From assembly GCA_003164825.1 (NCBI GenBank), contig PLUH01000262.1:648-6609 (forward strand): DNA of 5,962 bases. The letters run 5' to 3'. A model generated the notes under the pieces. The model did no database searches. It saw only the letters and a program-made list of their open reading frames with translations, and had not been told where the DNA came from. This DNA comes from Hyphomicrobiales bacterium. GTDB taxonomy: Bacteria > Pseudomonadota > Alphaproteobacteria > Rhizobiales > Beijerinckiaceae. This document shows positions 1 to 5,589 of this stretch, in pieces (within the stretch, counting starts at the first letter, position 1; the number at the start of each line of letters is the position of its first letter). Position numbers and translations under genes: made by a program.

Positions 1-353
1 TCGGCGACGGCTTCGCCGTCTTCGAGGGCGACGCCGGGGAGCATCTTCTCAACCCGCTCGGGGTCGTCCACGGCGGCTGGGCGCTGACCTTGATCGACAG
101 CGCGACCGGCTGCGCCGGCCAGACGGTCCTGCCCGCCGGCGTCAGCTACACCACGATCGAGACCAAGGCCAATTTCTCCCGCCCGATCACCAAGGACACA
201 GGCCGGGTCCGCGCCGAAGGCCGCGTCGTCGGCCGTGGCCGGCGCATCATCTCCTGCGAGGGGCGGATCGTCGACGCCGGCGGCCGCCTCCTGGCGCATG
301 GGACATCGACGCTCATGGTCCTGGCAGGCGAAAAGCCGACAATTGCTTCTTGA
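1..353 (+). CDS. PaaI-family hotdog thioesterase (3' part, 5' end outside window)
   Basis: This is the C-terminal 116 residues of a gene that begins before the window; the reading frame is open from position 3 to the TGA at 351-353. The visible part starts just ahead of the hotdog-fold core, N-P-L-G-V-V-H-G-G-W followed by T-L-I-D-S-A. This is the HGG...D signature of PaaI/YdiI-type acyl-CoA thioesterases, in which the Asp lies near the thioester. The conserved later strands follow: T-T-I-E-T-K-A-N-F for the central strand, then G-R-V-R-A-E-G-R-V-V and the C-terminal H-G-T-S-T-L-M-V. Such enzymes hydrolyse acyl-CoA or aryl-CoA thioesters in the cytoplasm; the substrate cannot be read from sequence. 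A TTG at 90 could be taken as a start, but it lies inside the conserved HGG...D block, so it is an internal Leu codon. There is no evident functional link with the genes downstream. Confidence 0.88.
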   Translation, partial: GDGFAVFEGDAGEHLLNPLGVVHGGWALTLIDSATGCAGQTVLPAGVSYTTIETKANFSRPITKDTGRVRAEGRVVGRGRRIISCEGRIVDAGGRLLAHGTSTLMVLAGEKPTIAS

Positions 354-506
354 GGTTCGCACCCTGTGGTAGGATACGTCTCGCGTCGAGCCTCGGCGGA
401 GACCCGCCTTCAGAAGGGACCGGGAAGGAGTAGAGAGGTTTTCGCCAAAAGTCGCCGCATCCCTTTGAAAAGGCTCGATTCGCGGAAGGAAAAAGTTTTG
501 ATTTCC

Positions 507-590
507 CTTCCCTATTCTTTGGATTCGCTTCCTTCGGCTTTGAAAAAACTTCCCTCGGATTTGGAAACTCTCGCTTCGGCCCGGAGGAGC
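507..590. repeat. Degenerate 21-bp tandem repeat, about four copies, in the gap 354-604
   Basis: Four consecutive 21-bp units start at 507, 528, 549 and 570. They share the pattern CTTCC(C/T)TCGGxTTTGgaaa, with the first and last copies most diverged. Because 21 is a multiple of 3, an open frame (366-608, GTG start) reads them as heptads of the form L-P-S-x-L-x-x. The opposite strand reads S-K-S-E-G-S-F, F-K-A-E-G-S-E, S-K-E-stop. The stretch is visibly richer in A and T than both flanking genes. The rest of the gap (354-506) shows only a weak imperfect hairpin (GTCTC 378-382 / GAGAC 399-403) that could stop thioesterase transcription but lacks a T run. I see no good ribosome site for the open frame, and I treat the stretch as an intergenic repeat rather than a gene. 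Confidence 0.5.
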
Positions 591-604
591 TTGCCCGTCA
601 CGTC

Positions 605-1729
605 CTAGCGAGTCCCCCGGCCCCTGCCAGCCGGAGCGACGCCGTTGCGCGTCGCGCGCCAGCGCGCCGGCGTCGTCCCCGACCAGGACTTGAACGCGCG
701 GATGAAGGCGCTGGGCTCGGCGAAGCCGAGGTCGGCGGCGATCTCGGCGATGCGCCGGTCCTTGAGCAAGAGACCCTGCGCGGCGTCAAACCGCACTTCG
801 TCGGCGAGGCCGGAGAAGGTGACGCCGAACGCTTCGAGCCGATGGGCGAGCGTGCGCGCATTGACGCCGAGCGCGCGGCAGACGCTGTCGCGCGTCAACG
901 CGCCGGCCCCGATCCGCGCCCGCAAGACCGATTTGACGACCGAGACGAAGTCGCCTTCGGCGTTGGCGACGGCTTCCACCAGCAGCGGGGCCAGGATCTT
1001 CGCGTAGTCCGGATCGCGATCGCGCACCGGCCAGTCGAGCGCCGCCGCGTCGAAGATCACGCCCGCCGTCAATGCGCCGAACTCGACCGGGACCCGGAAG
1101 AACTGCGCAAACGGCGACTTGTCGCGCGGGGGATCGCGGGTCAGGCGCACCCGATTGGGCCGCCAGGCCGGACCGCACAGCCGACGCATCGTGTTGGCCA
1201 GCAGCGCGATCGCCGCGTCGACGATCTGGTCGGCGCTTTCGATATTGGGCGCGGTGACGACATACTGGAACGATGCGACGGAGCCGCGTTCCTCGAGCAT
1301 CGTCGCGACGCCTGTGTTGCTGGTCCTGATGCTGTCGGAGATGACCTGCAGCGCGTCGCGCACCGTCGGCGCGTGCATCGAGACCAGCCCGGTCAGTCCG
1401 ATCGACGTCATGTTCCTTCGGGCGCCGACCCGCAGCCCGAAGGACTCGCAGCCGGTCGCCTTCACGCACTCGGTAGCGAGTTTGCCGACGGCCGCGAACG
1501 GCAGGTCATTGTCCGGATCGGAAAACATCGCCGGTTCGATCCCGGCGCTGCGCAGCACGGCCTCGGGATCGGCGCCGAGATCCGTGAGCGTCGGCAGGAT
1601 CGCCGCCGCGTTTCGAACCTTGATGATCGCGTAACGCGGCTTTGTTCGAGTGATGCGATCCAAGGCTGCCCTCTCGCCCGGCGCCGATGACGATTGTTCC
1701 GCCGGACGCCCCGGGGCGCGAATTCGCAT
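605..1729 (-). CDS. AraC-family transcriptional regulator, Arabinose_bd type
   Basis: The product is a 374-residue cytoplasmic DNA-binding regulator. Residues about 40-225 match the Arabinose_bd-type sensor domain of the OruR/ArgR-like AraC group (N-A-A-A-I-L-P-T-L-T-D-L-G near residue 40; L-V-S-M-H-A-P-T-V-R-D-A-L near 115). Residues about 270-360 form the double helix-turn-helix: first helix pair S-V-C-R-A-L-G-V-N-A-R-T-L-A-H-R-L at 282-298, second I-A-E-I-A-A-D-L-G-F...F-I-R-A-F-K-S-W-S-G-T-T-P at 327-354. This is the classic AraC signature. The effector is unknown. The gene is transcribed divergently from the sulfatase cluster, so it is the natural candidate regulator of that cluster. The start is uncertain. 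The ATG at 1729 has no clear ribosome site, whereas an in-frame TTG at 1663 is preceded by GAGAGGG at good spacing and would give 352 residues, closer to the usual family length. The 3' end lies in the repeat-bearing gap and has no nearby partner gene. Confidence 0.9.
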   Translation of the reverse strand: MRIRAPGRPAEQSSSAPGERAALDRITRTKPRYAIIKVRNAAAILPTLTDLGADPEAVLRSAGIEPAMFSDPDNDLPFAAVGKLATECVKATGCESFGLRVGARRNMTSIGLTGLVSMHAPTVRDALQVISDSIRTSNTGVATMLEERGSVASFQYVVTAPNIESADQIVDAAIALLANTMRRLCGPAWRPNRVRLTRDPPRDKSPFAQFFRVPVEFGALTAGVIFDAAALDWPVRDRDPDYAKILAPLLVEAVANAEGDFVSVVKSVLRARIGAGALTRDSVCRALGVNARTLAHRLEAFGVTFSGLADEVRFDAAQGLLLKDRRIAEIAADLGFAEPSAFIRAFKSWSGTTPARWRATRNGVAPAGRGRGTR

Positions 1730-1747
1730 CCCGCGCCGTTTGGCTCA

Positions 1748-1776
1748 ATTTGCCGATTTTTGGTCGGCGAAGTCAA
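1748..1776 (-). promoter_or_regulatory. Putative promoter of the AraC gene with an inverted repeat in its spacer
   Basis: Read on the minus strand, TTGACT (1776-1771) is followed 17 bp later by GCAAAT (1753-1748), a good -35 with a weak -10 in front of the regulator gene. The inverted repeat GCCGA-N7-TCGGC (1752-1756 / 1764-1768) falls almost entirely within the spacer, where a bound regulator would block or remodel the promoter. The whole divergent interval 1730-1845 must also hold the promoter for the 1846 gene, but I could not pick a convincing -35/-10 pair on the + strand. Assigning the inverted repeat to the adjacent regulator is inference. Confidence 0.35.
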
Positions 1777-1845
1777 TGACGCTCAGTTCATGGGGGCATA
1801 AGAGTCCGCCGCCCGCAGTCGGATACGGCAAACAAGGGGCTGCTC

Positions 1846-2073
1846 ATGTTCGCTCGCCAACTTGTTATCGCATCACTGCTTTCGCTTCTGGCCTCGGTTT
1901 TGCCAGCAGCGTCCGGTCCCTTCGAGTATTGCAAGGCCGACTCCGAAAGACTCTGCCCCGGTGTTCCGATGGGCGGCGGCCGGATTGTTGGCTGTCTCAA
2001 GGAACATAAGATGGAAGTCAGCGTCGGCTGCGCCAGGGCGATCCAGAAGATCAAAGCCGAAATTGCCAAGTAG
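1846..2073 (+). CDS. Exported protein with one GLG1-type cysteine-rich repeat
   Basis: A 75-residue protein. Residues 1-24 are a Sec signal peptide: a positive start (M-F-A-R-Q), a hydrophobic core of Leu, Ala and Val, and a likely cleavage after A-A-S-G. The mature part of about 51 residues is essentially one Cys-rich repeat of the Golgi-glycoprotein-1/FGFR type (Pfam Cys_rich_FGFR). Its cysteines are at 29, 37, 50 and 62 (C-x7-C-x12-C-x11-C), with the family's G-G-G-R-I...C-L-K-E-H core. The four cysteines probably make two disulfides in the periplasm. The biochemical role of bacterial members is not known. AAGGGG at 1834-1839 serves as ribosome site. The gene is first in the + strand cluster, and only 33 bp separate its stop from the preferred sulfatase start, so co-transcription is likely. 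Its repeat has exactly the same spacing as the two repeats in the last gene of the cluster. Confidence 0.82.
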   Translation: MFARQLVIASLLSLLASVLPAASGPFEYCKADSERLCPGVPMGGGRIVGCLKEHKMEVSVGCARAIQKIKAEIAK

Positions 2074-2093
2074 GGGATCGTCGAACGCGGCTT

Positions 2094-2099
2094 GGAGGG
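2094..2099 (+). promoter_or_regulatory. Ribosome binding site that decides the sulfatase start
   Basis: GGAGGG lies 7 nt before the GTG at 2107. The longer frame would start at the TTG at 2092, which overlaps this site and has no comparable site upstream. Starting at the GTG also places the twin-arginine motif right at the N-terminus (M-N-R-R-Q-L-F-L), as is usual for Tat substrates. Confidence 0.7.
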
Positions 2100-2106
2100 A
2101 AACAAG

Positions 2107-4614
2107 GTGAACCGACGGCAATTGTTTCTCTCGACTGCGAGGGCGGCTCTAGCGAGCGCTTTCGGCGGCGCTTGGTTCGGCTCCAAGTCGGCCTCGGCCC
2201 AAGCGCAGGCCACTTCTCCCGCCGCCGCGGGCGCCGCGCCGCAGACTGCCGGCGTCTTGGGTTCGCCGGACGCCACGACGACGATCGACGGCAAGCAACT
2301 GCCGCCGCCGCCGCCGCAGTTCGGCGGCGTGATCAAGGAGACTGCCGAGGAATCGACGCCCTGGTGGCCGCCCCGCGTCGTGCCGCCCAAGGGCGCGCCC
2401 AACGTGCTTCTCATCATGACCGACGACCAGGGCTACGGCGTGAGCGGCACGTTCGGCGGCGTCATTCCGACTCCGGCGTTGGACCGCGTCGCCAAGGCGG
2501 GGTTGCGCTATACCCAGTTCCACTCGACCGCGCTCTGCTCGCCGACGCGCGCTGCGCTCATCACCGGGCGCAACCACCACGAGGTCGGCTTCGGCGTGAT
2601 CGCCGAGCTCTCGACCGGTTACCCGGGCTACGACGCCTACATCGGTTCGGAAAGCGCCACTATCGGCCGCATCCTTCGCGGCAACGGCTACGCAACCTCG
2701 TGGTTCGGCAAGAACCACAATACCCCGTCGACCCAATACGCGGGCCCTTACGACCAGTGGCCGTCGGGAATGGGGTTCGAGTATTTCTATGGCTTCATGG
2801 GCGGCGAGAGCGACCAGTGGACGCCCTACCTGTTCCGCGATCACACCCAGATTTTCCCGTGGGTCGACAAGCCCGGCTACAACCTCATCACCGACATGGC
2901 GGACGAGGCGATCGCCCACATGAGGAAGCTCAGCGTCACCGCGCCGGAGCAGCCGTTCTTCGTCTACTACGTTCCCGGCGGCAGCCACTCGCCGCACCAG
3001 CCGACGCAGGAGTGGATCGACAAATTCAAGGGCAAGTTCGACATGGGTTGGAACGAGCTGCGCGAGCAGATCTTCGCCAATCAGAAGAGGCTCGGCGTCA
3101 TCCCCCCGAACACCGAGCTGACGGAATGGCCGGACACCCTGGCGAAGTGGGAAACGCTGTCGGATGACGAGAAGAAGCTGTTCGCCAGGCAGGCGGAGGT
3201 GTTCGCAGCCTATACGGCCTACACCGACCACGAGATCGGCCGCGTCATCCAGGAGGTCGAGGATCAGGGCAAGCTCGACAACACGCTCATCATCTACATC
3301 TGCGGCGACAACGGCACCAGTCCCGAAGGCACGCTGGTCGGCACGCCCAACCAGTTCACTGCGTACAACGGTTTCCTCGACGTGCCGATCGAGGAGCAGT
3401 TGCGATACTACGACATCTGGGGTCAGGCCCCGACCTACCCGCATATGGCCGTCGCCTGGTCCTGGGCGTTCGACACCCCGTTCAAGTGGACCAAGCAGAT
3501 CGCCTCGCATTTCGGCGGCACTCGACAGGGACTGGCGATCTCCTGGCCCGACCGGATCAAGGACGCTGGCGGCATCCGTACCCAGTTCCACCACATCATC
3601 GATATCGCGCCGACGATCCTGGAGGCCGCCGGCATCGCTGCGCCGCAGTTTGTCGACGGCATCGAGCAGAAGCCGATCGAAGGCGTCAGCATGGCCTATA
3701 CCTGGGACAAGGCGAATGCGGAGGCGTCCTCAGCCCGCACGACCCAGTATTTCGAGATGGCGGCCAATCGCGGCATCTATCACGACGGTTGGTACGCGAA
3801 CACCACGCCGCCGGTCCCACCCTGGGTGCTCAATGCGAAAATGCCCAACGTCAACGATTACACATGGGAGCTCTACAACATCAAGGACGACTACTCCCAA
3901 GCCAACGACCTTGCAGCGCAAATGCCGGACAAGCTCAAGGAGATGCAGGGCCTGTTTCTCGAAGAGGCGAAGAAGTACAATGTGTTGCCGCTCGACAACT
4001 CGGCGTTCCAACGGGCGATAACGCCGCGCCCGAGCCCGGTCGCGGGCCAGACCGTGTTCACATATTCCGGGGTAATGCCCGGCATTCCAGTCGCGATCGC
4101 GCCAAGCATTCTCAACCGGTCGTTCACCATCACCGCCGAAGTCGAAGTTCCGGACGGCGGGGGCCAGGGGATGATCGTCACCGAGGGCGGCTGGGGTGGA
4201 GGATACGGGCTTTATCTGTTCGAGGGCAGACCGGTGTTCACCTACAATCTGCTACAATTGCTGATTCCGCGCTGGGCGGGAGAACAGCCCCTCACCGCCG
4301 GCAAGCACATGATCGTCTTCGACTTCGCCTATGACGGCCCCGGGATCGCCAAGGGCGGGACGGGCGAACTGAAGGTGGACGGCGAGACGGTCGCCAGCCT
4401 GCAGATCCCAAAGACGATCCCGTTCGTCATGCCGCCGGACGAGACATTCGACGTCGGCGTCGATACCCGCACCGGGGTCAACGACCTCGACTACAAGCCT
4501 CCGTTTCCGTTCAACGGCACGATCAACCGCGTGACCTTCAAGCTCGGGCCGACCCAACTGACCGAGATCGAAGAGCGGACGCTCCAGGAAGCCTACGCCA
4601 TCGCCAACGACTGA
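2107..4614 (+). CDS. Tat-exported arylsulfatase (type I, formylglycine-dependent), large form
   Basis: This 835-residue enzyme (numbering from the GTG) is predicted to hydrolyse sulfate esters in the periplasm. The N-terminus is a Tat signal (N-R-R-Q-L-F-L, then a hydrophobic stretch, cleavage near A-S-A|Q at residue 31), followed by a Pro-rich linker. The sulfatase fold runs from about 98 to 605. The metal-site Asp pair is D106-D107 (M-T-D-D-Q-G-Y-G). The signature C-S-P-T-R-A-A-L-I-T-G-R starts at C144, the Cys oxidised to formylglycine. K202 and H204 lie in G-K-N-H-N-T-P, D401-N402-G is the second metal pair, and K460 follows D-T-P-F. From about 650 to 815 there is a beta-rich C-terminal domain, as in other 750-850-residue sulfatases. 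C144 and C399 are the only cysteines. The gene sits between small exported-protein genes, and no formylglycine-generating enzyme is present in the window. The substrate is not predictable. The frame can be extended to a TTG at 2092 (840 residues), but the ribosome site argues for the GTG. Confidence 0.93.
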   Translation: MNRRQLFLSTARAALASAFGGAWFGSKSASAQAQATSPAAAGAAPQTAGVLGSPDATTTIDGKQLPPPPPQFGGVIKETAEESTPWWPPRVVPPKGAPNVLLIMTDDQGYGVSGTFGGVIPTPALDRVAKAGLRYTQFHSTALCSPTRAALITGRNHHEVGFGVIAELSTGYPGYDAYIGSESATIGRILRGNGYATSWFGKNHNTPSTQYAGPYDQWPSGMGFEYFYGFMGGESDQWTPYLFRDHTQIFPWVDKPGYNLITDMADEAIAHMRKLSVTAPEQPFFVYYVPGGSHSPHQPTQEWIDKFKGKFDMGWNELREQIFANQKRLGVIPPNTELTEWPDTLAKWETLSDDEKKLFARQAEVFAAYTAYTDHEIGRVIQEVEDQGKLDNTLIIYICGDNGTSPEGTLVGTPNQFTAYNGFLDVPIEEQLRYYDIWGQAPTYPHMAVAWSWAFDTPFKWTKQIASHFGGTRQGLAISWPDRIKDAGGIRTQFHHIIDIAPTILEAAGIAAPQFVDGIEQKPIEGVSMAYTWDKANAEASSARTTQYFEMAANRGIYHDGWYANTTPPVPPWVLNAKMPNVNDYTWELYNIKDDYSQANDLAAQMPDKLKEMQGLFLEEAKKYNVLPLDNSAFQRAITPRPSPVAGQTVFTYSGVMPGIPVAIAPSILNRSFTITAEVEVPDGGGQGMIVTEGGWGGGYGLYLFEGRPVFTYNLLQLLIPRWAGEQPLTAGKHMIVFDFAYDGPGIAKGGTGELKVDGETVASLQIPKTIPFVMPPDETFDVGVDTRTGVNDLDYKPPFPFNGTINRVTFKLGPTQLTEIEERTLQEAYAIAND

Positions 4615-4693
4615 GGCGCGCCGTTACCGGTTCCGGAGACGCCGTGCGGCTGAGATCGTCCGCGCAAAAACGGTCCACTGAGGAGGGTGAGCA

Positions 4694-4978
4694 ATGACCA
4701 CATCGATCCGCGCGGCGACTTTGGTCGCCGCCCTGCTTGTCGCTGGCGACGCCGCAGCCCAAGGCATGCTGCTCGACTTCGCCGCCGACAAGGTGATCAA
4801 GAAATATCAATCGTCGAGCTGCGACCAGCTGAAGGCGTTGAAAGGCGAGCCGCCGTCGGAAAAGGAAAAGATGGCGATCGACTTCCTGCGCGATGATGCA
4901 CAGGCGCGCAAAGCCTTCATCGACAAGATCGCCGCGCCGGTTTTGAACAAGATGTTCGAATGCGGGCTGATCCCGTGA
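4694..4978 (+). CDS. Small exported protein of unknown function with two cysteines
   Basis: A 94-residue protein with a Sec signal peptide (residues 1-22, ending D-A-A-A|Q). The mature part of about 72 residues appears mostly helical and charged: a first helix with A-A-D-K-V-I-K-K-Y-Q, then S-S-S-C-D-Q-L (C43), a helix with E-K-E-K-M-A-I-D-F-L-R-D-D, and a conserved-looking tail I-A-A-P-V-L-N-K-M-F-E-C-G-L-I-P (C90). The two cysteines could form a single disulfide joining the first helix to the C-terminus. I cannot name a characterised family, although proteins of this pattern look familiar as uncharacterised periplasmic proteins of rhizobial relatives. AGGAGG at 4681-4686, 7 nt before the ATG, is a strong ribosome site. 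The 79-bp gap after the sulfatase contains only a weak hairpin (GTGCGG 4644-4649 / CCGCGC 4660-4665) without a T run, so read-through from the sulfatase gene is plausible. Confidence 0.8.
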   Translation: MTTSIRAATLVAALLVAGDAAAQGMLLDFAADKVIKKYQSSSCDQLKALKGEPPSEKEKMAIDFLRDDAQARKAFIDKIAAPVLNKMFECGLIP

Positions 4979-5070
4979 GAGTGATCGCCTAGTGTTTCGA
5001 GCATCGTTCGAACTGCCCAAGACGGCTCGGGCCGCGTTGCAAGCGGAGGACGCTGCCAAGCAACGCCGAC

Positions 5071-5128
5071 CGCTTCGCCTCCCGGTTATCGGCGATGATG
5101 GGATTCGTAATCCGCCGGGAGGGAAGCG
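5071..5128. repeat. Long imperfect palindrome in the gap 4979-5195, possible dispersed element
   Basis: The arm CGCTTCGCCTCCCGG (5071-5085) is complementary to CCGGGAGGGAAGCG (5115-5128) except for one extra G at 5077. Within the 29-nt loop, GGATT-CGT-AATCC (5101-5113) forms a smaller hairpin. Just downstream ACCC (5129-5132) could pair with GGGT (5156-5159). There is no T run, so it does not look like a simple intrinsic terminator. The rest of the gap has no convincing gene: the frame 4992-5174 (60 aa, GTG) lacks a ribosome site and a signal peptide. The element could be a mobile intergenic repeat, an mRNA-processing or stability structure splitting the cluster, or a gene remnant. Confidence 0.45.
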
Positions 5129-5195
5129 ACCCGGTGTCATTCACGTCAGCTTCATGGGTGGAAGAGACAAATAGAGCTCTGAAAGGACTGAGCGC

Positions 5196-5552
5196 ATGCT
5201 TAAGACGATGGTTCTCGGATGTATTGCGGCAGCGGCGCTGATCGGCGCAGCGAAGGCTGATCCGGTCGATCTTTCGGCCTATGCCGACAAGAACGGCTTT
5301 ATCGACGTGCAAGAGCTGACCTGCGGCCAACTCGCCAACACCTACCAGGAAGACGCCAACGCGCTGACGACGTGGTACAGCGGCTGGTACAACGGCCTCG
5401 CGCACAAGCATTTCCTCGACCTGAAGAAGGGCAAGGAGGCCGAACACGAGGTAATCGTTTATTGCAAAGACCATCCGGATGAGAAAATCATTCACGCCAT
5501 CGGCGTCGTGTTCAAGGACATGCGCGCCGAAATGGGCATCAAGATGAAGTGA
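5196..5552 (+). CDS. HdeA/HdeB-family periplasmic protein (acid-stress chaperone-like)
   Basis: A 118-residue protein with a Sec signal peptide (residues 1-21, cleavage after A-K-A, giving a mature protein starting D-P-V-D-L). The mature region contains the HdeA/HdeB pattern: V-Q-E-L-T-C-G-Q-L (C43), a helix through W-Y-S-G-W-Y-N-G, then V-I-V-Y-C-K-D-H-P (C90). The two mature cysteines are 47 residues apart, close to the 48 of the single disulfide in E. coli HdeA. HdeA and HdeB are small periplasmic chaperones that unfold at low pH and bind unfolded clients. Whether this relative does the same is inferred. C9 lies in the first part of the hydrophobic core, so I do not call it a lipoprotein. 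A GAAAGGA site (5181-5187) precedes the ATG. It lies only 37 bp before the next gene, so those two are probably one transcript; the 217-bp gap upstream suggests they may also have their own promoter. Confidence 0.85.
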   Translation: MLKTMVLGCIAAAALIGAAKADPVDLSAYADKNGFIDVQELTCGQLANTYQEDANALTTWYSGWYNGLAHKHFLDLKKGKEAEHEVIVYCKDHPDEKIIHAIGVVFKDMRAEMGIKMK

Positions 5553-5589
5553 GCGCCGGCGCGCGCTTTGTAACGGGAGGACCTGCGAC

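Noticed and set aside
366..608. 80-aa open frame with a GTG start on the + strand
   Set aside because: No ribosome site, no recognisable domain, and the reading is dominated by the 21-bp repeats. The opposite strand reads the same repeats as another open frame, so the openness is explained by the repeat.
842..1690. Plus-strand open frame (282 codons) opposite the AraC gene
   Set aside because: Arg/Asp/Gly-rich low-complexity translation; the minus strand carries the intact AraC signature.
2301..2317. GCC triplet run in the sulfatase gene, possible phase-variable tract
   Set aside because: Triplet slippage would only change the number of prolines in a linker, and Pro-rich linkers are usual here.
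2149..3594. Long minus-strand open frame (481 codons) opposite the sulfatase gene
   Set aside because: Arg/Val/Leu-rich translation with no domain. Typical antisense shadow of a GC-rich gene with the conserved sulfatase motifs on the other strand.
4644..4665. Hairpin GTGCGG/CCGCGC after the sulfatase gene as a terminator
   Set aside because: One wobble pair, 10-nt loop, followed by A residues rather than T, and it stands 28 bp before the next gene's start with its strong ribosome site.
4992..5174. 60-aa open frame with a GTG start between the 94-aa gene and the HdeA-like gene
   Set aside because: No ribosome site or export signal, and the frame runs straight through the palindrome at 5071-5128. 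More likely intergenic repeat sequence.
5196..5225. Possible lipobox at C9 of the HdeA-like protein
   Set aside because: V-L-G-C lies too near the N-terminus and in front of most of the hydrophobic core; A-K-A|D further on is a better signal peptidase I site.
5552..5567. AGCGC/GCGCT stem after the HdeA-like gene as a terminator
   Set aside because: Only 5 bp, followed by TTG rather than a T run; chance pairing in GC-rich DNA is likely.
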